A stretch of 53,975 bases of DNA from Firmicutes bacterium AM55-24TS. GTDB lineage: Bacteria > Bacillota > Clostridia > UBA1381. Below are positions 18,901-28,280 of the stretch, piece after piece (within the stretch, counting starts at the first letter, position 1; each line of letters begins with the position of its first letter). The position numbers and the translations under genes were made by a program. The stretch spans positions 1 to 53,975 of the forward strand of contig QTVU01000020.1 of NCBI GenBank assembly GCA_003460745.1. Reading direction: 5' to 3'. Under the pieces are notes generated by a model. The model worked only from the letters and a program-made list of their open reading frames with translations, was not told the DNA's origin and did no database searches.

Positions 18901-21320
18901 GAAATGCTGATGTTGTCTATATGGCTTCATACGCGCCGTTATTCGCAAGGCTTAACTATACACAGTGGGCGCCGGATATGATATGGTTTAATGATGTGGC
19001 AAGCTATGTTTCGCCGACTTATTGGGTACAGAGTATGTATATGAACAATAACGGTGACTATACACTAAAAAGCACAGTAAACGATAATTATGAAAAAGTG
19101 TATCAGTCAGTTTCGTATGACAAAGAGAGCGGAGACATAATTGTAAAAATGATTAACCCATACACAACAGAGAAAAAGAGTAATATTGTAATTGATTCGG
19201 GATTTACTCTTACAGGAAAAGCCGACGTTGAAATGTTAAAAGGTGATAGTCTTACAGACGTGAACAGTATTTCAGCTCCAGATAATATAGCGCCTGAAAA
19301 GACAACAATAGATATATCAAATAACACTGATTATATCTTACCTCCTCTGTCGTTCACGGTAATGCGTGTGTATACAAACTCGCAGCTAATTAGATTGGCT
19401 GATTGCCGTGCAGATAAGGGCATTTTTAAATATGAACTTGAATCTGGCGGCGATATATCGGAGTATGACATTTACACGGCATTATACGATAATGATGGTA
19501 AACTCGTTAATGTGTGGAAAAATGAATTAAGCGGCACAGCAAACCTTGATGTGGGTGCAGACTATGATATTAAGGTCATGGTATGGGAGAAAAACAGCAT
19601 GAAGCCTGTGTGCGAAGCTATTGAACAATCTGTAAATACCGCCGAAAAGATAACTGAATATAAATATCTGTTTACAGATGATAAGGTAGTCAAGACATCC
19701 GGAAGCGCATCAAGCGGTGATGTATATGAATGGACAATTACATCTGCACCGCAGTATTTCTATATTGATAACATTGATTTCGATGCCGTTGAGTCAATTA
19801 CAATAAGATCAGGTTATCAATCAAATTCAGCCGTAACATCTGTATATGCTTATGATAACGACGGAAACTATGTAAGCGAAAATGAGCTGAAAAAGTTTGT
19901 GACAAACCCGACTCCGCTTGGAAATCCGATTGGTACAATCGCTGATACAAAAACAGCAACGTGGGGATATAGGACCGGAGTAATAGGCAGAAACAACGTG
20001 ACAATTTCAGAGGGCTCAAACTATACCCTGTCGGATACGTCAAAAATTCTGGATATACCGTCAGGAACGGGTAAAAAAGCTCTGATTGTTGGTATAACAG
20101 GAAATATAGGCGAAAAAGGATATTTTGATTATATCACCGTTAAATACAATAAAGAGGTTGACGCGCCAATGCCAGTTATAGAGAGTATCACAGGTGAAGG
20201 TATTAAAGATTTCACAGTAGAGATAAATCAATCAGATAAATCAATTTTAATTCCGGTTATTCCGGGAACAAATCTCAATACATTAAAACCCGAAATTAAG
20301 ATGAGCGGCAACGCTTCTGTAAAACTTACATCGGGAACATGGAAAGACGGACAGCTTACGATTTCTTACGGAGACGAAAGCGAAGTGTGGAGTATTAAGG
20401 CTGAGGACAGAGGAAACCCTGTGCTGAACGGATATTATGCTGATCCTAACCTTTGTATATTTGGCGATACGTTTTATCTCTATCCCACAACCGATGGCGG
20501 AACAGGGTGGAACAGCAGTTCGTTTAAGGCATTTTCATCAAAGGATTTGATAAACTGGAAGGACGAGGGTGAAATTCTGAGCCTTAAAGACGTTTCATGG
20601 TCAAGCGGAGTTTACGCATGGGCGCCTACCGCAGTTGAAAAGGACGGCAAGTATTATTACTACTACAGCGGAACGCAAAGTATAGGCGTGGCGGTTTCGG
20701 ATAGTCCGACAGGACCGTTTATTGACAAGGGCGAACCTCTTGTAAATAAGAATACTGTCGGATTATCGGGACAGATGATAGACCCGGCAGCGTTTATAGA
20801 TGATGACGGGCAAGCATATATATACTGGGGTAACGGCAGAATGTACATGGCAAAGCTCACGGACGATATGATGAGTATTGACGGCGAAATCCATACAATT
20901 ACACCATCGAATTTTCGAGAGGGCGCATTTGTAATAAAACGCAACGGAATATATTATTTTATGTGGTCTGACAATGATACAGGTGAGCCTACTTATGAGG
21001 TGAGATATGGAACATCAAATTCCCCGTATGGACCGATACAGGGAAATACCAGAATTTTAACATACTCAAATACTGACGATTCGAGGATAAGAGGAACAGG
21101 ACATCACAGCGTTATAAATGTTCCGGGAACAGACGACTGGTATATATGCTATCATCGCTTTAATGTTCCGAGATACGGAACTGTCACGTCCAAAAACAGT
21201 GAAGCGGGTAACCACAGAGAAATTTGTATAGAAAAAATGGAGTTCGATGAAAACGGCAATATTAAACCTGTAACAGCTACGTTAAAAGGAATAACAGAGC
21301 CTGTTACGATTGAAAGGTAA
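15936..21320 (+). CDS. Secreted bifunctional GH51 alpha-L-arabinofuranosidase + GH43 glycosidase
   Basis: A 1794-residue exported protein. The ATG at 15936 has GAAGGAG upstream; an ATG at 15906 in the same frame lacks one and would spoil the signal peptide. The order is: signal peptide (1 to about 31), W-D-F beta-sandwich (about 35-200), LamG-like domain (about 220-415), atrophied Ig-like domain, GH51 (about 493-1145), F-x-W module (about 1152-1235; VWEKNSMKP), further beta-domains, GH43 (about 1492-1794). GH51 shows RFPGG, acid/base Glu in GIGNEQW (about 860) and nucleophile Glu in VFAGEYAAH (about 953). GH43 shows its three acids: Asp in YYADPN, Asp in MIDPAAF, Glu in FREGAF. Both parts point to removal of arabinose (or xylose) side chains. 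It heads an operon with 21363 and 25613. Confidence 0.87.
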   Translation: MRVKRLFSIILSVSMSIALMPILDLSTALANDTMIYEWDFRDYSGDEAVSSTGETSEAYAVSDHVLEIHLANGDSITENGLYWSTPGGTVSDDTTTVKNNRYIVFRPKYDGNLAVTYKGSDNNSRNHPRMYLSCGDALSCTVKGTSDSQKEPNQMYDNNSLEFATGSYNVKSGNTYYIWGYHYSRTGTAFTVSDIVYNADTSTGQPQATSKPEDDALKLMALDFNDENDRLKSINGSVAIEQGQMTYSTGKDGTGCAYFDGTGSGWLDVKNSNGQGLFAGKDNITISFSSKTDAAPSWWMFAASNSAAPVYQKEKYLGILDEKNKLTVERYKNEGARADSVSSSYSSGEWKDVVISLNNKTTELYVNGKFVDSKDYEYAISDICGENPITYIGKATWGSGEYANGYLDNFVVYDYDIIPDLGDTSAVTSDLNLPTSGKGYSIVWKSSNTDVISNTGSVKRPEKGKKKVTLTATIMFDTHTLTRSYDVYVLGEEYYDYQLEISQKKGVDIQQNMYGLFFEDINYAADGGLYAEMIENCSFEAQKSNGKGSVSYDGLYGWSVYPSNGSGASMLTKSTEGLNENNKNYIEFTASGIQKGFKNQAYDGIYMEAGKPYKVSLFAKKGTYAERIKASVYSGGTLAAQTTVADNLTDIWTKYEATIVPDKTVRNAEFVIELDGEGSADFDMISCIPADAVDGVFRKDLAEKLKALNPGFLRFPGGCIIEGYNLANRYNWKDTVGPVEERKQNWSRWSCHTNSGLDNGFKHYNQTYGIGFYEYFKLCEYLDCDAVPVVNVGMACEYQSKETVPVFESDGKTYTSEFYQYIQDALDLIEFANGDSSTTWGKVRCDMGHEEPFNLSMIGIGNEQWYINGNQWYDRYEAFEQEIHKVYPDIKLISTSGPSASGTSFDEAWKWIRENSSKNDSFTYAVDEHYYMSPEWFLANDTRYDKYDRNTKVFAGEYAAHTTLTGAAEKKNNLESAIAEAAFMTGLERNADVVYMASYAPLFARLNYTQWAPDMIWFNDVASYVSPTYWVQSMYMNNNGDYTLKSTVNDNYEKVYQSVSYDKESGDIIVKMINPYTTEKKSNIVIDSGFTLTGKADVEMLKGDSLTDVNSISAPDNIAPEKTTIDISNNTDYILPPLSFTVMRVYTNSQLIRLADCRADKGIFKYELESGGDISEYDIYTALYDNDGKLVNVWKNELSGTANLDVGADYDIKVMVWEKNSMKPVCEAIEQSVNTAEKITEYKYLFTDDKVVKTSGSASSGDVYEWTITSAPQYFYIDNIDFDAVESITIRSGYQSNSAVTSVYAYDNDGNYVSENELKKFVTNPTPLGNPIGTIADTKTATWGYRTGVIGRNNVTISEGSNYTLSDTSKILDIPSGTGKKALIVGITGNIGEKGYFDYITVKYNKEVDAPMPVIESITGEGIKDFTVEINQSDKSILIPVIPGTNLNTLKPEIKMSGNASVKLTSGTWKDGQLTISYGDESEVWSIKAEDRGNPVLNGYYADPNLCIFGDTFYLYPTTDGGTGWNSSSFKAFSSKDLINWKDEGEILSLKDVSWSSGVYAWAPTAVEKDGKYYYYYSGTQSIGVAVSDSPTGPFIDKGEPLVNKNTVGLSGQMIDPAAFIDDDGQAYIYWGNGRMYMAKLTDDMMSIDGEIHTITPSNFREGAFVIKRNGIYYFMWSDNDTGEPTYEVRYGTSNSPYGPIQGNTRILTYSNTDDSRIRGTGHHSVINVPGTDDWYICYHRFNVPRYGTVTSKNSEAGNHREICIEKMEFDENGNIKPVTATLKGITEPVTIER

Positions 21321-21362
21321 ATACTGCTTGATTGCTGAATGAAACAGGGAGGAGAATCATAT

Positions 21363-24300
21363 ATGAAAAGAATATTATCAATCCTAATAGTGCTGACGAT
21401 TGTACTTACATCGTTTAGCGTAACGAGCTTTGCGGCAGAGGAAAAAGCAGCATTGCCCACCATAACTGTTGATATGAAAAATGAGCAGCACAACATAATT
21501 CATGGTGCGGCAGGTTTCCTTTACGGAATAAGCAATGAGGGAGTACCGGATGTAAACACGTTAACTCCTCTAAAACCAAAAGTTCTTGCAACTAAAGGTG
21601 CATTGGGTACGGAGCATCCTTACGGTGATGCACTTGATGTTGCCGAGGAGTTTTTTGAAGCCGGCGGCGAACAGGTGCAGATGTACAACTCCAATTATTA
21701 CGGTGTATTCGGAGTTACGGCAGATGCTTATGATTACGCAGATGTACTCAAAAATATAATATGTCCGGAAGTAGTAGCATGGAAGGAAAAAATGCGCGAC
21801 CGTTTCCCTGACATAGATAAAATGCTTCAATATATTCCGATTAACGAAAGCACACCTATAAAGGTTAGCGGCAGCAAGAATTATAATGAAGCGTGGAAAA
21901 TTTATTACAAGGCAATAAAAGAAGCAGACCCGAACGCCACTGTTGTAGGGCCTAATCATGCATATGATCCAAGCTATAACGAAATGTTAGGATTTTTGAA
22001 CTTCTGCAAGACTAACGATTGTCTGCCCGATGTTATAACGTGGCACGAGCTTCAGGTAAGCGATTTAAATAATCTTAATATAAATAATACAAACAATTCT
22101 ATTCAGCGTTACCGCTCTGCGGCAAGAGATGCAGGGGTTGAGGAAAAGCAGGTTGTAATTAACGAGTATGCCGACTTTGCCGACTGCGGTGTTCCGGGCA
22201 GGCTTGTAAACTGGATTGCGCGTCTTGAAGATAATCAGGTTTACGGATGCCTTCCGTTCTGGCATCAGGCAAATAATTTAAACGATCTTGCTGCAAACGC
22301 CAATCAAGGCAACGGAGCTTGGTGGGTATACAAATGGTATGGAGATATGTCGGGAAAGACTCTTGGTGTAGAGCAAAGCAACACATCCGTAGAGGGATTT
22401 TACGGTGTGGCGTCCTACGATAAGAACAAGCGCAGCGCGAGCGTTCTGTGCGGCGGAACGGACGGAGAAGCTATAGTTAAACTTGATAATATTTCATCAA
22501 CGTCGGTTTTCAAAGATGCCGATAAGGTTCATATTAAAGTCGAGGCTTCATATTTCAGCGGCTATCATGGTGCGGTATATGCTCCTGAAACAGTGATGGA
22601 AGGCGTATTCCCTGTTAACAATGGAAGTGTTACAATAAATCTTGAGGATATGCTGTTTTCAGCGGCATATAACATAACGATTACAGAAACAACCGAAGAT
22701 GTAAGCGAACCGGCAGTAGGAGCATTTCGCAGTGAGTATGAGGCAGAAAATGCTACCCCGTATGGCAGCCTTATAATCGACAATCAGGATACTCCTCTTG
22801 AAGAGCCGCGCTATTTCTGCTCGGGTGGAGTTCGTATCGGCGGAATTGACCAAAGCGGCGATGGTATAGAATATAACATTGACGTACCCGTAGACGGACA
22901 TTACAGGCTTGATTTCCTTTATGGAAACGGTGTTGGCTCAACAAGAAACAATGCTAATACGCATAGTCCTAAAAATATTACACAAAAACTTGTAATAGAC
23001 GGCGCGGAAAGTGAGCTTTTACTACCCAATACACTGTTTTATTCCATGGAGGGGATGGTTCCCCAATATGCTGACCTCAAAGCAGGGCATCACAAGATAG
23101 CGTTGATGTATAACGGCGAAGCGGGTGGATTTCACGATGCGCTATATGTGTCCTATACAGGCGCATATGGTGAAGAATATCCTGAATTTGATAAAATATA
23201 CGAGGCGGAATCAGCCGATTTCAATGCGCTCGGAGAAACAAAAGAGAGCTTTGCCGTTACGGAAACAGCGATAGATGGTTACAGCTCAAATGGCTATGTA
23301 ACAAGACTTAATCTCTTGCCTGTAACAAGCGGCGGCGGAATACGTTGGATAGTTGATGTCGAGGAAAGCGGTTTGTATGACCTTGAATTTAAGGTTAATT
23401 CTGCTAATACTGGTAAACTGAATGTGTACATTGATAATACAAACCTGACGTTTGACAATTTTGCTGTTAATATGGATATTAAACCGAATAATGACTGGCA
23501 GAAATATGGAGCTACGCTTTTCCTAAGACAGGGAATAAATATTGTTGATATTGATACCGACTGTGAAGCGGCAGTGGATTATATGCATGTTATACGCTCG
23601 GACAGCAATCCGGCAGTGGTCGTCGAAGCAGAGGACGCGCAGGGCAAGTTTGAAACGGCGATTTCAGGCGATGCAACCTATGTTAAGGAAATGCGCGGAG
23701 ACGAGTATCTTGAAATGACCGTGAACGCTAAGCAAGATGGTCTGTACAAAATGCAGGTGTTCCAGTCCAACGATGACCTGTGCGGAACGCACAGTTACAA
23801 TATTAAAATTATAGACCGCTACGCGACTGTTGAGGTAAACGGTGAACAATCGACACGATACTTTTTCCCTAACTCATTTTCAGACGATACCTTCCTTGAA
23901 AGGACTGTACCGATTGAGTTAAAAGCGGGAGAAAATAAGATAAGAATTTATAATGATGACAGCTGGCACGTTAAATGGGGAGGTACGACGTCAACGCCCG
24001 GTACAAATGAACTCGTAAACTATACGCCAAACTTTGATAAATTCATCATAACACCGGCTTCGATTCAATGGGAGGCAAAGGAAAGATCAAACACAATATT
24101 TCTTTCGTCTACAAAAAACGGATATATTTACTGTGACAAGAACACGGCTTATAATGGTGAAACCGCAACGGTATATCTTGTGCCTGACGGGGAGGTAAAG
24201 AGCCTTACTTTAAATGGGAAAAATATAACACAGACTCTTTCAACAGAGGATTATATTATATATAAGACTGAAATTGAGATTAACGGAGACACAAATCTGT

Positions 24301-25583
24301 ATGCCGAGTTTACACCTGCTATAGAAGGCGATTTTGATAAGCCGATAATAGAAAATCCGGGAACAGTCGTTATAGACGGTAAAAAATATAAGAAAATAGG
24401 AGAAAACCTTTTCAAAAATCACAACTTTGCCGACTACAGCGGCGCGGATATGGATCAGTGGTATGTAGGTGTAAATAACGGAGGACACCCTACGGCGGAA
24501 AATTATCAGATACCAAAGATAAATCCGGACGGAAGTGTAGAAAATCTTGTTCCTATCGCCGAGAGCGGACTTCTTACAACCGGAGGATATGAGAAGACCG
24601 GCGAAGATACATTCTATTACGGAAAAGACAAGGCGGGACGTACATATCTGGTTGAACAACTGAGCAGCGATTGGCAAAACTGTGCGTGGAACGGAGCGCA
24701 TTCGCTTTTAGGATTTATCCCAATAAAGCCGAATAAGAATTACTATTTCCAATTTGAAGCATTTTCTTCTAAAAAGTCTAATAAAAATACAAAAGCATCT
24801 GTACGTTACGGCGCCATAAATATGGAAAACTTTGTTCCGAAAAATTATACGGCAAGCGGTACGCTGAATTTCAGCGGTACCGGTTATATGACGTGTAAAA
24901 ACGGAGATGAGCAGAATATAGGGGGAAACAGCTGGGAAACATATGATGCTCTGATAAACAGCGGTGACGGCGACTATTTCCTCTTTAATGCGTATTGGCT
25001 TCATATGGCGCATTATATGTGTTTTGGCGACTTTCAGCTTTATGAGCTGTCAGATACGCCTATGGTGAATGTTTCGGAGCTTAAAAATCCGGCGGCATTG
25101 GTGCTTAATCTAAATGATAAACTGTCGCTTGCCGATAAAGCTTCAATTGTTGCTGATGATGGTGAAACCTCGGAACTGCCCATTACATGGCTTAATGCCA
25201 ACGGAGTTGACATAACAACCCCCGGTGTCTATGTTGTTACAGGATATGTCAGCTTACCGGATGATTATTATAGTGATAATGTATATGTTAAGCAGAAAGT
25301 AATTGTTAAGGGTATACCTGCAGCTGAAATAACCAAAACAAGCAAAGACGGTAACAAGGTCGGTTTCTGTGTAAATGTGAATAGCAATTGTTCCGGTGTG
25401 TTGTATGTGGCTGTAAAAGACGACGACGGAAAACTCTTAAATGTAAAATCAAAAGAAATTGAGCTTCAAACGGGTGAAACCTATGATGCGGAATTTGAAT
25501 TTGCGGGTGAATTAAATACGGTCGAGATTTTCTTCTGGGAAAAGGATACAATGAGACCGTTCTGCCATAAGGTTACGATATAA
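21363..25583 (+). CDS. Secreted clan GH-A (GH39-like) enzyme with CBM6/35-like modules
   Basis: A 1406-residue exported protein; ATG at 21363 with AGGGAGGAG 8 nt upstream, 42 nt after the GH51/GH43 gene. After a signal peptide (1 to about 25) comes a barrel of about 410 residues starting YGISNEGVP. It has a likely acid/base Glu in IPINES (about residue 165) and a nucleophile Glu in VVINEYADF (about 270), the spacing expected in clan GH-A; the family is GH39-like by impression only. Three carbohydrate-binding modules of CBM6/35 type follow, beginning SEYEAENA, KIYEAESA and VVVEAEDA. A further beta-rich region, an Ig-like domain and a C-terminal F-x-W module (IFFWEKDTMRPF) complete it. Some GH39 enzymes act on arabinogalactan side chains, which suits the neighbours. 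Confidence 0.68.
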   Translation: MKRILSILIVLTIVLTSFSVTSFAAEEKAALPTITVDMKNEQHNIIHGAAGFLYGISNEGVPDVNTLTPLKPKVLATKGALGTEHPYGDALDVAEEFFEAGGEQVQMYNSNYYGVFGVTADAYDYADVLKNIICPEVVAWKEKMRDRFPDIDKMLQYIPINESTPIKVSGSKNYNEAWKIYYKAIKEADPNATVVGPNHAYDPSYNEMLGFLNFCKTNDCLPDVITWHELQVSDLNNLNINNTNNSIQRYRSAARDAGVEEKQVVINEYADFADCGVPGRLVNWIARLEDNQVYGCLPFWHQANNLNDLAANANQGNGAWWVYKWYGDMSGKTLGVEQSNTSVEGFYGVASYDKNKRSASVLCGGTDGEAIVKLDNISSTSVFKDADKVHIKVEASYFSGYHGAVYAPETVMEGVFPVNNGSVTINLEDMLFSAAYNITITETTEDVSEPAVGAFRSEYEAENATPYGSLIIDNQDTPLEEPRYFCSGGVRIGGIDQSGDGIEYNIDVPVDGHYRLDFLYGNGVGSTRNNANTHSPKNITQKLVIDGAESELLLPNTLFYSMEGMVPQYADLKAGHHKIALMYNGEAGGFHDALYVSYTGAYGEEYPEFDKIYEAESADFNALGETKESFAVTETAIDGYSSNGYVTRLNLLPVTSGGGIRWIVDVEESGLYDLEFKVNSANTGKLNVYIDNTNLTFDNFAVNMDIKPNNDWQKYGATLFLRQGINIVDIDTDCEAAVDYMHVIRSDSNPAVVVEAEDAQGKFETAISGDATYVKEMRGDEYLEMTVNAKQDGLYKMQVFQSNDDLCGTHSYNIKIIDRYATVEVNGEQSTRYFFPNSFSDDTFLERTVPIELKAGENKIRIYNDDSWHVKWGGTTSTPGTNELVNYTPNFDKFIITPASIQWEAKERSNTIFLSSTKNGYIYCDKNTAYNGETATVYLVPDGEVKSLTLNGKNITQTLSTEDYIIYKTEIEINGDTNLYAEFTPAIEGDFDKPIIENPGTVVIDGKKYKKIGENLFKNHNFADYSGADMDQWYVGVNNGGHPTAENYQIPKINPDGSVENLVPIAESGLLTTGGYEKTGEDTFYYGKDKAGRTYLVEQLSSDWQNCAWNGAHSLLGFIPIKPNKNYYFQFEAFSSKKSNKNTKASVRYGAINMENFVPKNYTASGTLNFSGTGYMTCKNGDEQNIGGNSWETYDALINSGDGDYFLFNAYWLHMAHYMCFGDFQLYELSDTPMVNVSELKNPAALVLNLNDKLSLADKASIVADDGETSELPITWLNANGVDITTPGVYVVTGYVSLPDDYYSDNVYVKQKVIVKGIPAAEITKTSKDGNKVGFCVNVNSNCSGVLYVAVKDDDGKLLNVKSKEIELQTGETYDAEFEFAGELNTVEIFFWEKDTMRPFCHKVTI

Positions 25584-25612
25584 CTTAGTAATATTGATTT
25601 TGGGAGAAGATT

Positions 25613-26875
25613 ATGAAAGATATAATATTTAACGGGGTGCCGTGGTTTGATCAAAACGGGAATACCGTAAATGCTCACGGTGCATGTATAGTTCGGGAAC
25701 ATGATACTTATTATCTGTTCGGGGAGTACAAAACTGATGACAAGAATATGTACAACGGTTTTTCGTGCTATTCTTCAAAAAATCTGGCGGATTGGAAATT
25801 TGAAGGCATGGCATTGACACCGGACGCAGATAAAATGCTGTACCCTGATCGTGTCGGAGAACGTGTTAAGGTAGTGAAGTCAAGAAAGGCAGAAAATTAC
25901 GTTATGCTCATGCATACAGATAATATGCAATACAGCGATCCGTGTATAGGAGTTGCGGTCAGTAATAAGATAAATGGCAGATATAAATTTATAGGGCCTC
26001 TTATGTACAAGGGTGAAAAGGTGCGAAAATGGGATATGGGAACCTTTATTGACGAGGATGGAACAGCATATCTGATGACTCATGAAGGCAACATATACCG
26101 CCTCAATGATGAATGTACTCAAGCAGAGGAGCTGGTCGCCGAAAACATATCTCCCGGCGGAGAATCTCCTGCAATGTGTAAACATGATGGTAAGTATTAT
26201 ATTATGTTTTCCAATAAAACAGGGTGGGATAATAATGATAACTACTACCTTACCGCTGATAATATCAATGGGCCATGGGAAAACCAAGGTCTATTTTGTC
26301 CTCAGGGAAGCGCTACATATAATACGCAATGCTCCTATATATTTGATTTCCAAATTGAAGACAAAATTATAAAAATGTATTTGGGAGACAGATGGTCGTA
26401 TCCTAAACAGGCATCGTCTGCAACACTGGTGATGTTGCCGTTAGAGTTTGAAAACGGAAAAATGTCGATAAGTGAATATATGCAGGCATGGTCAGCTGAT
26501 GATGTGAGTGAATTTAAAGAACAACAACTTATATCATATAAATTTTACTCAAACAAAAAATCAGAAAGCAGAGAAATTCAGTTTTGCGGTGAAAGAATAT
26601 CTCTGTTCGGCAAAGCCTCAAATGAAGGCGGGTATTGTAGGCTTGACATTATGGATAGGGCAAATAATATTGTCAAGACAGATATTATAAACTTTTATGG
26701 TACTGCGCCTATGAGCGGTGTACGGTATGTTTCGCCAAAATTGGAGAGAGCAGATTATGTACTGCGTATTACAGTGTTGAGCGAAAGTGGTGAATGGTTC
26801 ACAAAGGACGGTATGCGATATGGCAGCCAAGATTGTTATGTAGATATTTACGGTTACTCTGTAGATGATTTTTAA
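25613..26875 (+). CDS. GH43 family enzyme, exo-beta-1,3-galactanase (GH43_24/34) type, cytoplasmic
   Basis: A 420-residue protein 29 nt after the previous gene, with GGGAGA before its ATG. The five-bladed propeller (about 1-300) begins WFDQNGNTVNAHGACIV. It carries E-R-V-K-V, K-W-D-M-G-T-F-I-D-E-D-G and GGESPAMCKHDGKYYIMFS followed by TGW, the pattern of GH43 exo-galactanases (ERPKV, SRDxxLFxDDDG, REAPA). A beta-sandwich of about 110 residues ends the protein. There is no signal peptide, unlike its operon partners, so it probably acts on imported oligosaccharides. The terminal codons overlap a small reading frame at 26865. Confidence 0.78.
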   Translation: MKDIIFNGVPWFDQNGNTVNAHGACIVREHDTYYLFGEYKTDDKNMYNGFSCYSSKNLADWKFEGMALTPDADKMLYPDRVGERVKVVKSRKAENYVMLMHTDNMQYSDPCIGVAVSNKINGRYKFIGPLMYKGEKVRKWDMGTFIDEDGTAYLMTHEGNIYRLNDECTQAEELVAENISPGGESPAMCKHDGKYYIMFSNKTGWDNNDNYYLTADNINGPWENQGLFCPQGSATYNTQCSYIFDFQIEDKIIKMYLGDRWSYPKQASSATLVMLPLEFENGKMSISEYMQAWSADDVSEFKEQQLISYKFYSNKKSESREIQFCGERISLFGKASNEGGYCRLDIMDRANNIVKTDIINFYGTAPMSGVRYVSPKLERADYVLRITVLSESGEWFTKDGMRYGSQDCYVDIYGYSVDDF

Positions 26876-27107
26876 CGATGCAGAATGCAGATGGTTCTAT
26901 AATGCGTTTGCCAGTCAAATTGTAAGCGTTCTTGTTGATACGAAGAGCATGAAGATTACGGCAAAATATACTTCCGAAGGCGCATTAACGGATATAAAAA
27001 TCGAAAAGGCGAATATATCGGAAATAACAGCTCCGATAAATACCGCGACAGAAAAGATATTCTATTGGGAGTCATTTGAAAGCATGAAGCCAATAGAACT
27101 AAAATAG
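26865..27107 (+). pseudogene. Detached F-x-W module remnant
   Basis: An 80-residue reading frame starting inside the end of the GH43 gene in another frame. Its last 50 residues, ITAKYTSEGALTDIKIEK... to IFYWESFESMKPIEL, are a clear copy of the module that ends the large enzymes here. The first 20 residues are unlike anything else, and the ATG has no ribosome binding site. It is most likely the torn-off C-terminus of a former enzyme gene. A translationally coupled small protein is the less likely alternative. Confidence 0.6.
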
Positions 27108-27131
27108 TATAAGCTATATTCATATTAGATG

Positions 27132-27157
27132 GGGAGCCGGTAGAAATATCGGTTCCC
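27132..27157 (+). terminator. Weak terminator-like stem-loop
   Basis: GGGAGCCG (27132-27139) pairs with CGGTTCCC (27150-27157), 8 bp with one G-T. No clear T run follows. The stretch 27108-27364 holds this, the stronger hairpin at 27291 and no gene I can support. Confidence 0.4.
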
Positions 27158-27290
27158 TGCAATAATTATCATTTGCAGAAAAAACTTCTTTACCATAATC
27201 GTTTCGATTTCTTCTCTCTTTCATATGGAAATATATTGCGGTAGAGGAGTTTTTCCTGTGAAGGATATCTTAAAGAATATGCCCAAAAAT

Positions 27291-27329
27291 GAAAAATATC
27301 TCCCATTGTATATGTAGGAGATATTTTTC
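27291..27329. terminator. Bidirectional Rho-independent terminator
   Basis: GAAAAATATCTCC (27291-27303) pairs perfectly with GGAGATATTTTTC (27317-27329). It lies between the end of the 15936-26875 operon and the end of the minus-strand AraC gene, so it can serve both. Confidence 0.82.
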
Positions 27330-27364
27330 GTATATAAATGTAACTTGTATCGATTGAAGGGAAG

Positions 27365-28177
27365 TTATTTTTTTTTGATAAGTTTTAAGAAACTTCGCAT
27401 ATCGCTATAACCGACAGCTGCTACGGCTTCTTCGTATGTTTTACCGTTTTGCAAAAGCTCGCGCGCTTTATTAAGTCTTGCCTCACGTTTTAATTCTGAA
27501 AAAGTTTTCCCATATTGTTTTAGAAGTATGCGATGCAACTGGCGTTGACTGAGATTGAGCTTTTTAGCAAGTTCATCGCGTGTAACAGTGCTATATTTAT
27601 AGAGGAACATATAATCAATAATATTTATACGTCTGTCATCCGAAAGGGCGGAGGTTATTTCGGTGCTGACAGAATTTCCTGTATACGCCCGTATAAGGAC
27701 AACAAGAATACTTGAAATGATATTTTTTATATTATTCTGATAACCGATGCTACGGGTTTGCGATTCGGCAGACAACATTTCAAAAAGAGTCTCACCATTT
27801 CCGGAATCTTTGCCAATCCAAAATTTAGTATCAAGAAGTGCCTTGGATGCTTCGCTGTCACAAGATTTTTTTGGTTTTTTAACTTCAAATCCAAGACAAT
27901 ATTCTTCCAGAAGATCTTGAGAATCGGTAATCTGCGCATGTACAACATCAGGTCCTGTCATAAATAATGAGCCTTTTTCAAGCGGATACACTTCTTCATC
28001 AGCGATAAGAGTACCTTTTCCACCGCATATAAGATGAGCCTCATAATAATTTTTACTATGACTATGTCGCATGATTGAGTCATGAAATACACCATAGTCT
28101 ACTTGTTCTATGGTTATATGCAGATTATCAAACCTGAGTTTAAGTTCTACATCTCTTAAATTAATATTTTTACCCAT
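27365..28177 (-). CDS. AraC-family transcriptional regulator
   Basis: About 270 residues from the ATG at 28177, which has GGTGAT 6 nt upstream. An ATG at 28198 in the same frame has no ribosome binding site. The N-terminal cupin shows MRHSHSKNYYEAHLI and GSLFMTGPDVVH. The C-terminal HTH pair is LAKKLNLSQRQLHRILLKQYG and TYEEAVAAVGYSDMRSFLK, ending in lysines without the usual P-x-x-Y-R tail. A consensus promoter lies at 28226-28254. It is divergent from the GH95-GH43-GH30 gene, and the 20-bp element in that gap also occurs before the 15936 operon. It is therefore the best candidate for the regulator of both. Confidence 0.88.
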   Translation of the reverse strand: MGKNINLRDVELKLRFDNLHITIEQVDYGVFHDSIMRHSHSKNYYEAHLICGGKGTLIADEEVYPLEKGSLFMTGPDVVHAQITDSQDLLEEYCLGFEVKKPKKSCDSEASKALLDTKFWIGKDSGNGETLFEMLSAESQTRSIGYQNNIKNIISSILVVLIRAYTGNSVSTEITSALSDDRRINIIDYMFLYKYSTVTRDELAKKLNLSQRQLHRILLKQYGKTFSELKREARLNKARELLQNGKTYEEAVAAVGYSDMRSFLKLIKKK

Positions 28178-28225
28178 ACAAATCACCGTAAAAGCCATTT
28201 ATAAAAATTTCTTGCTGATAATTTT

Positions 28226-28254
28226 ATTATACACTGAATCTGCTTAATTTTCAA
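28226..28254 (-). promoter_or_regulatory. Sigma-A type promoter for the AraC gene (27365-28177)
   Basis: On the minus strand TTGAAA (28254-28249) and TATAAT (28231-28226) are separated by 17 nt. This is a near-consensus promoter, in contrast to the poor -35 of the divergent enzyme gene. Confidence 0.78.
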
Positions 28255-28280
28255 TACTTAAATAGGACAAAGAGACAAAA

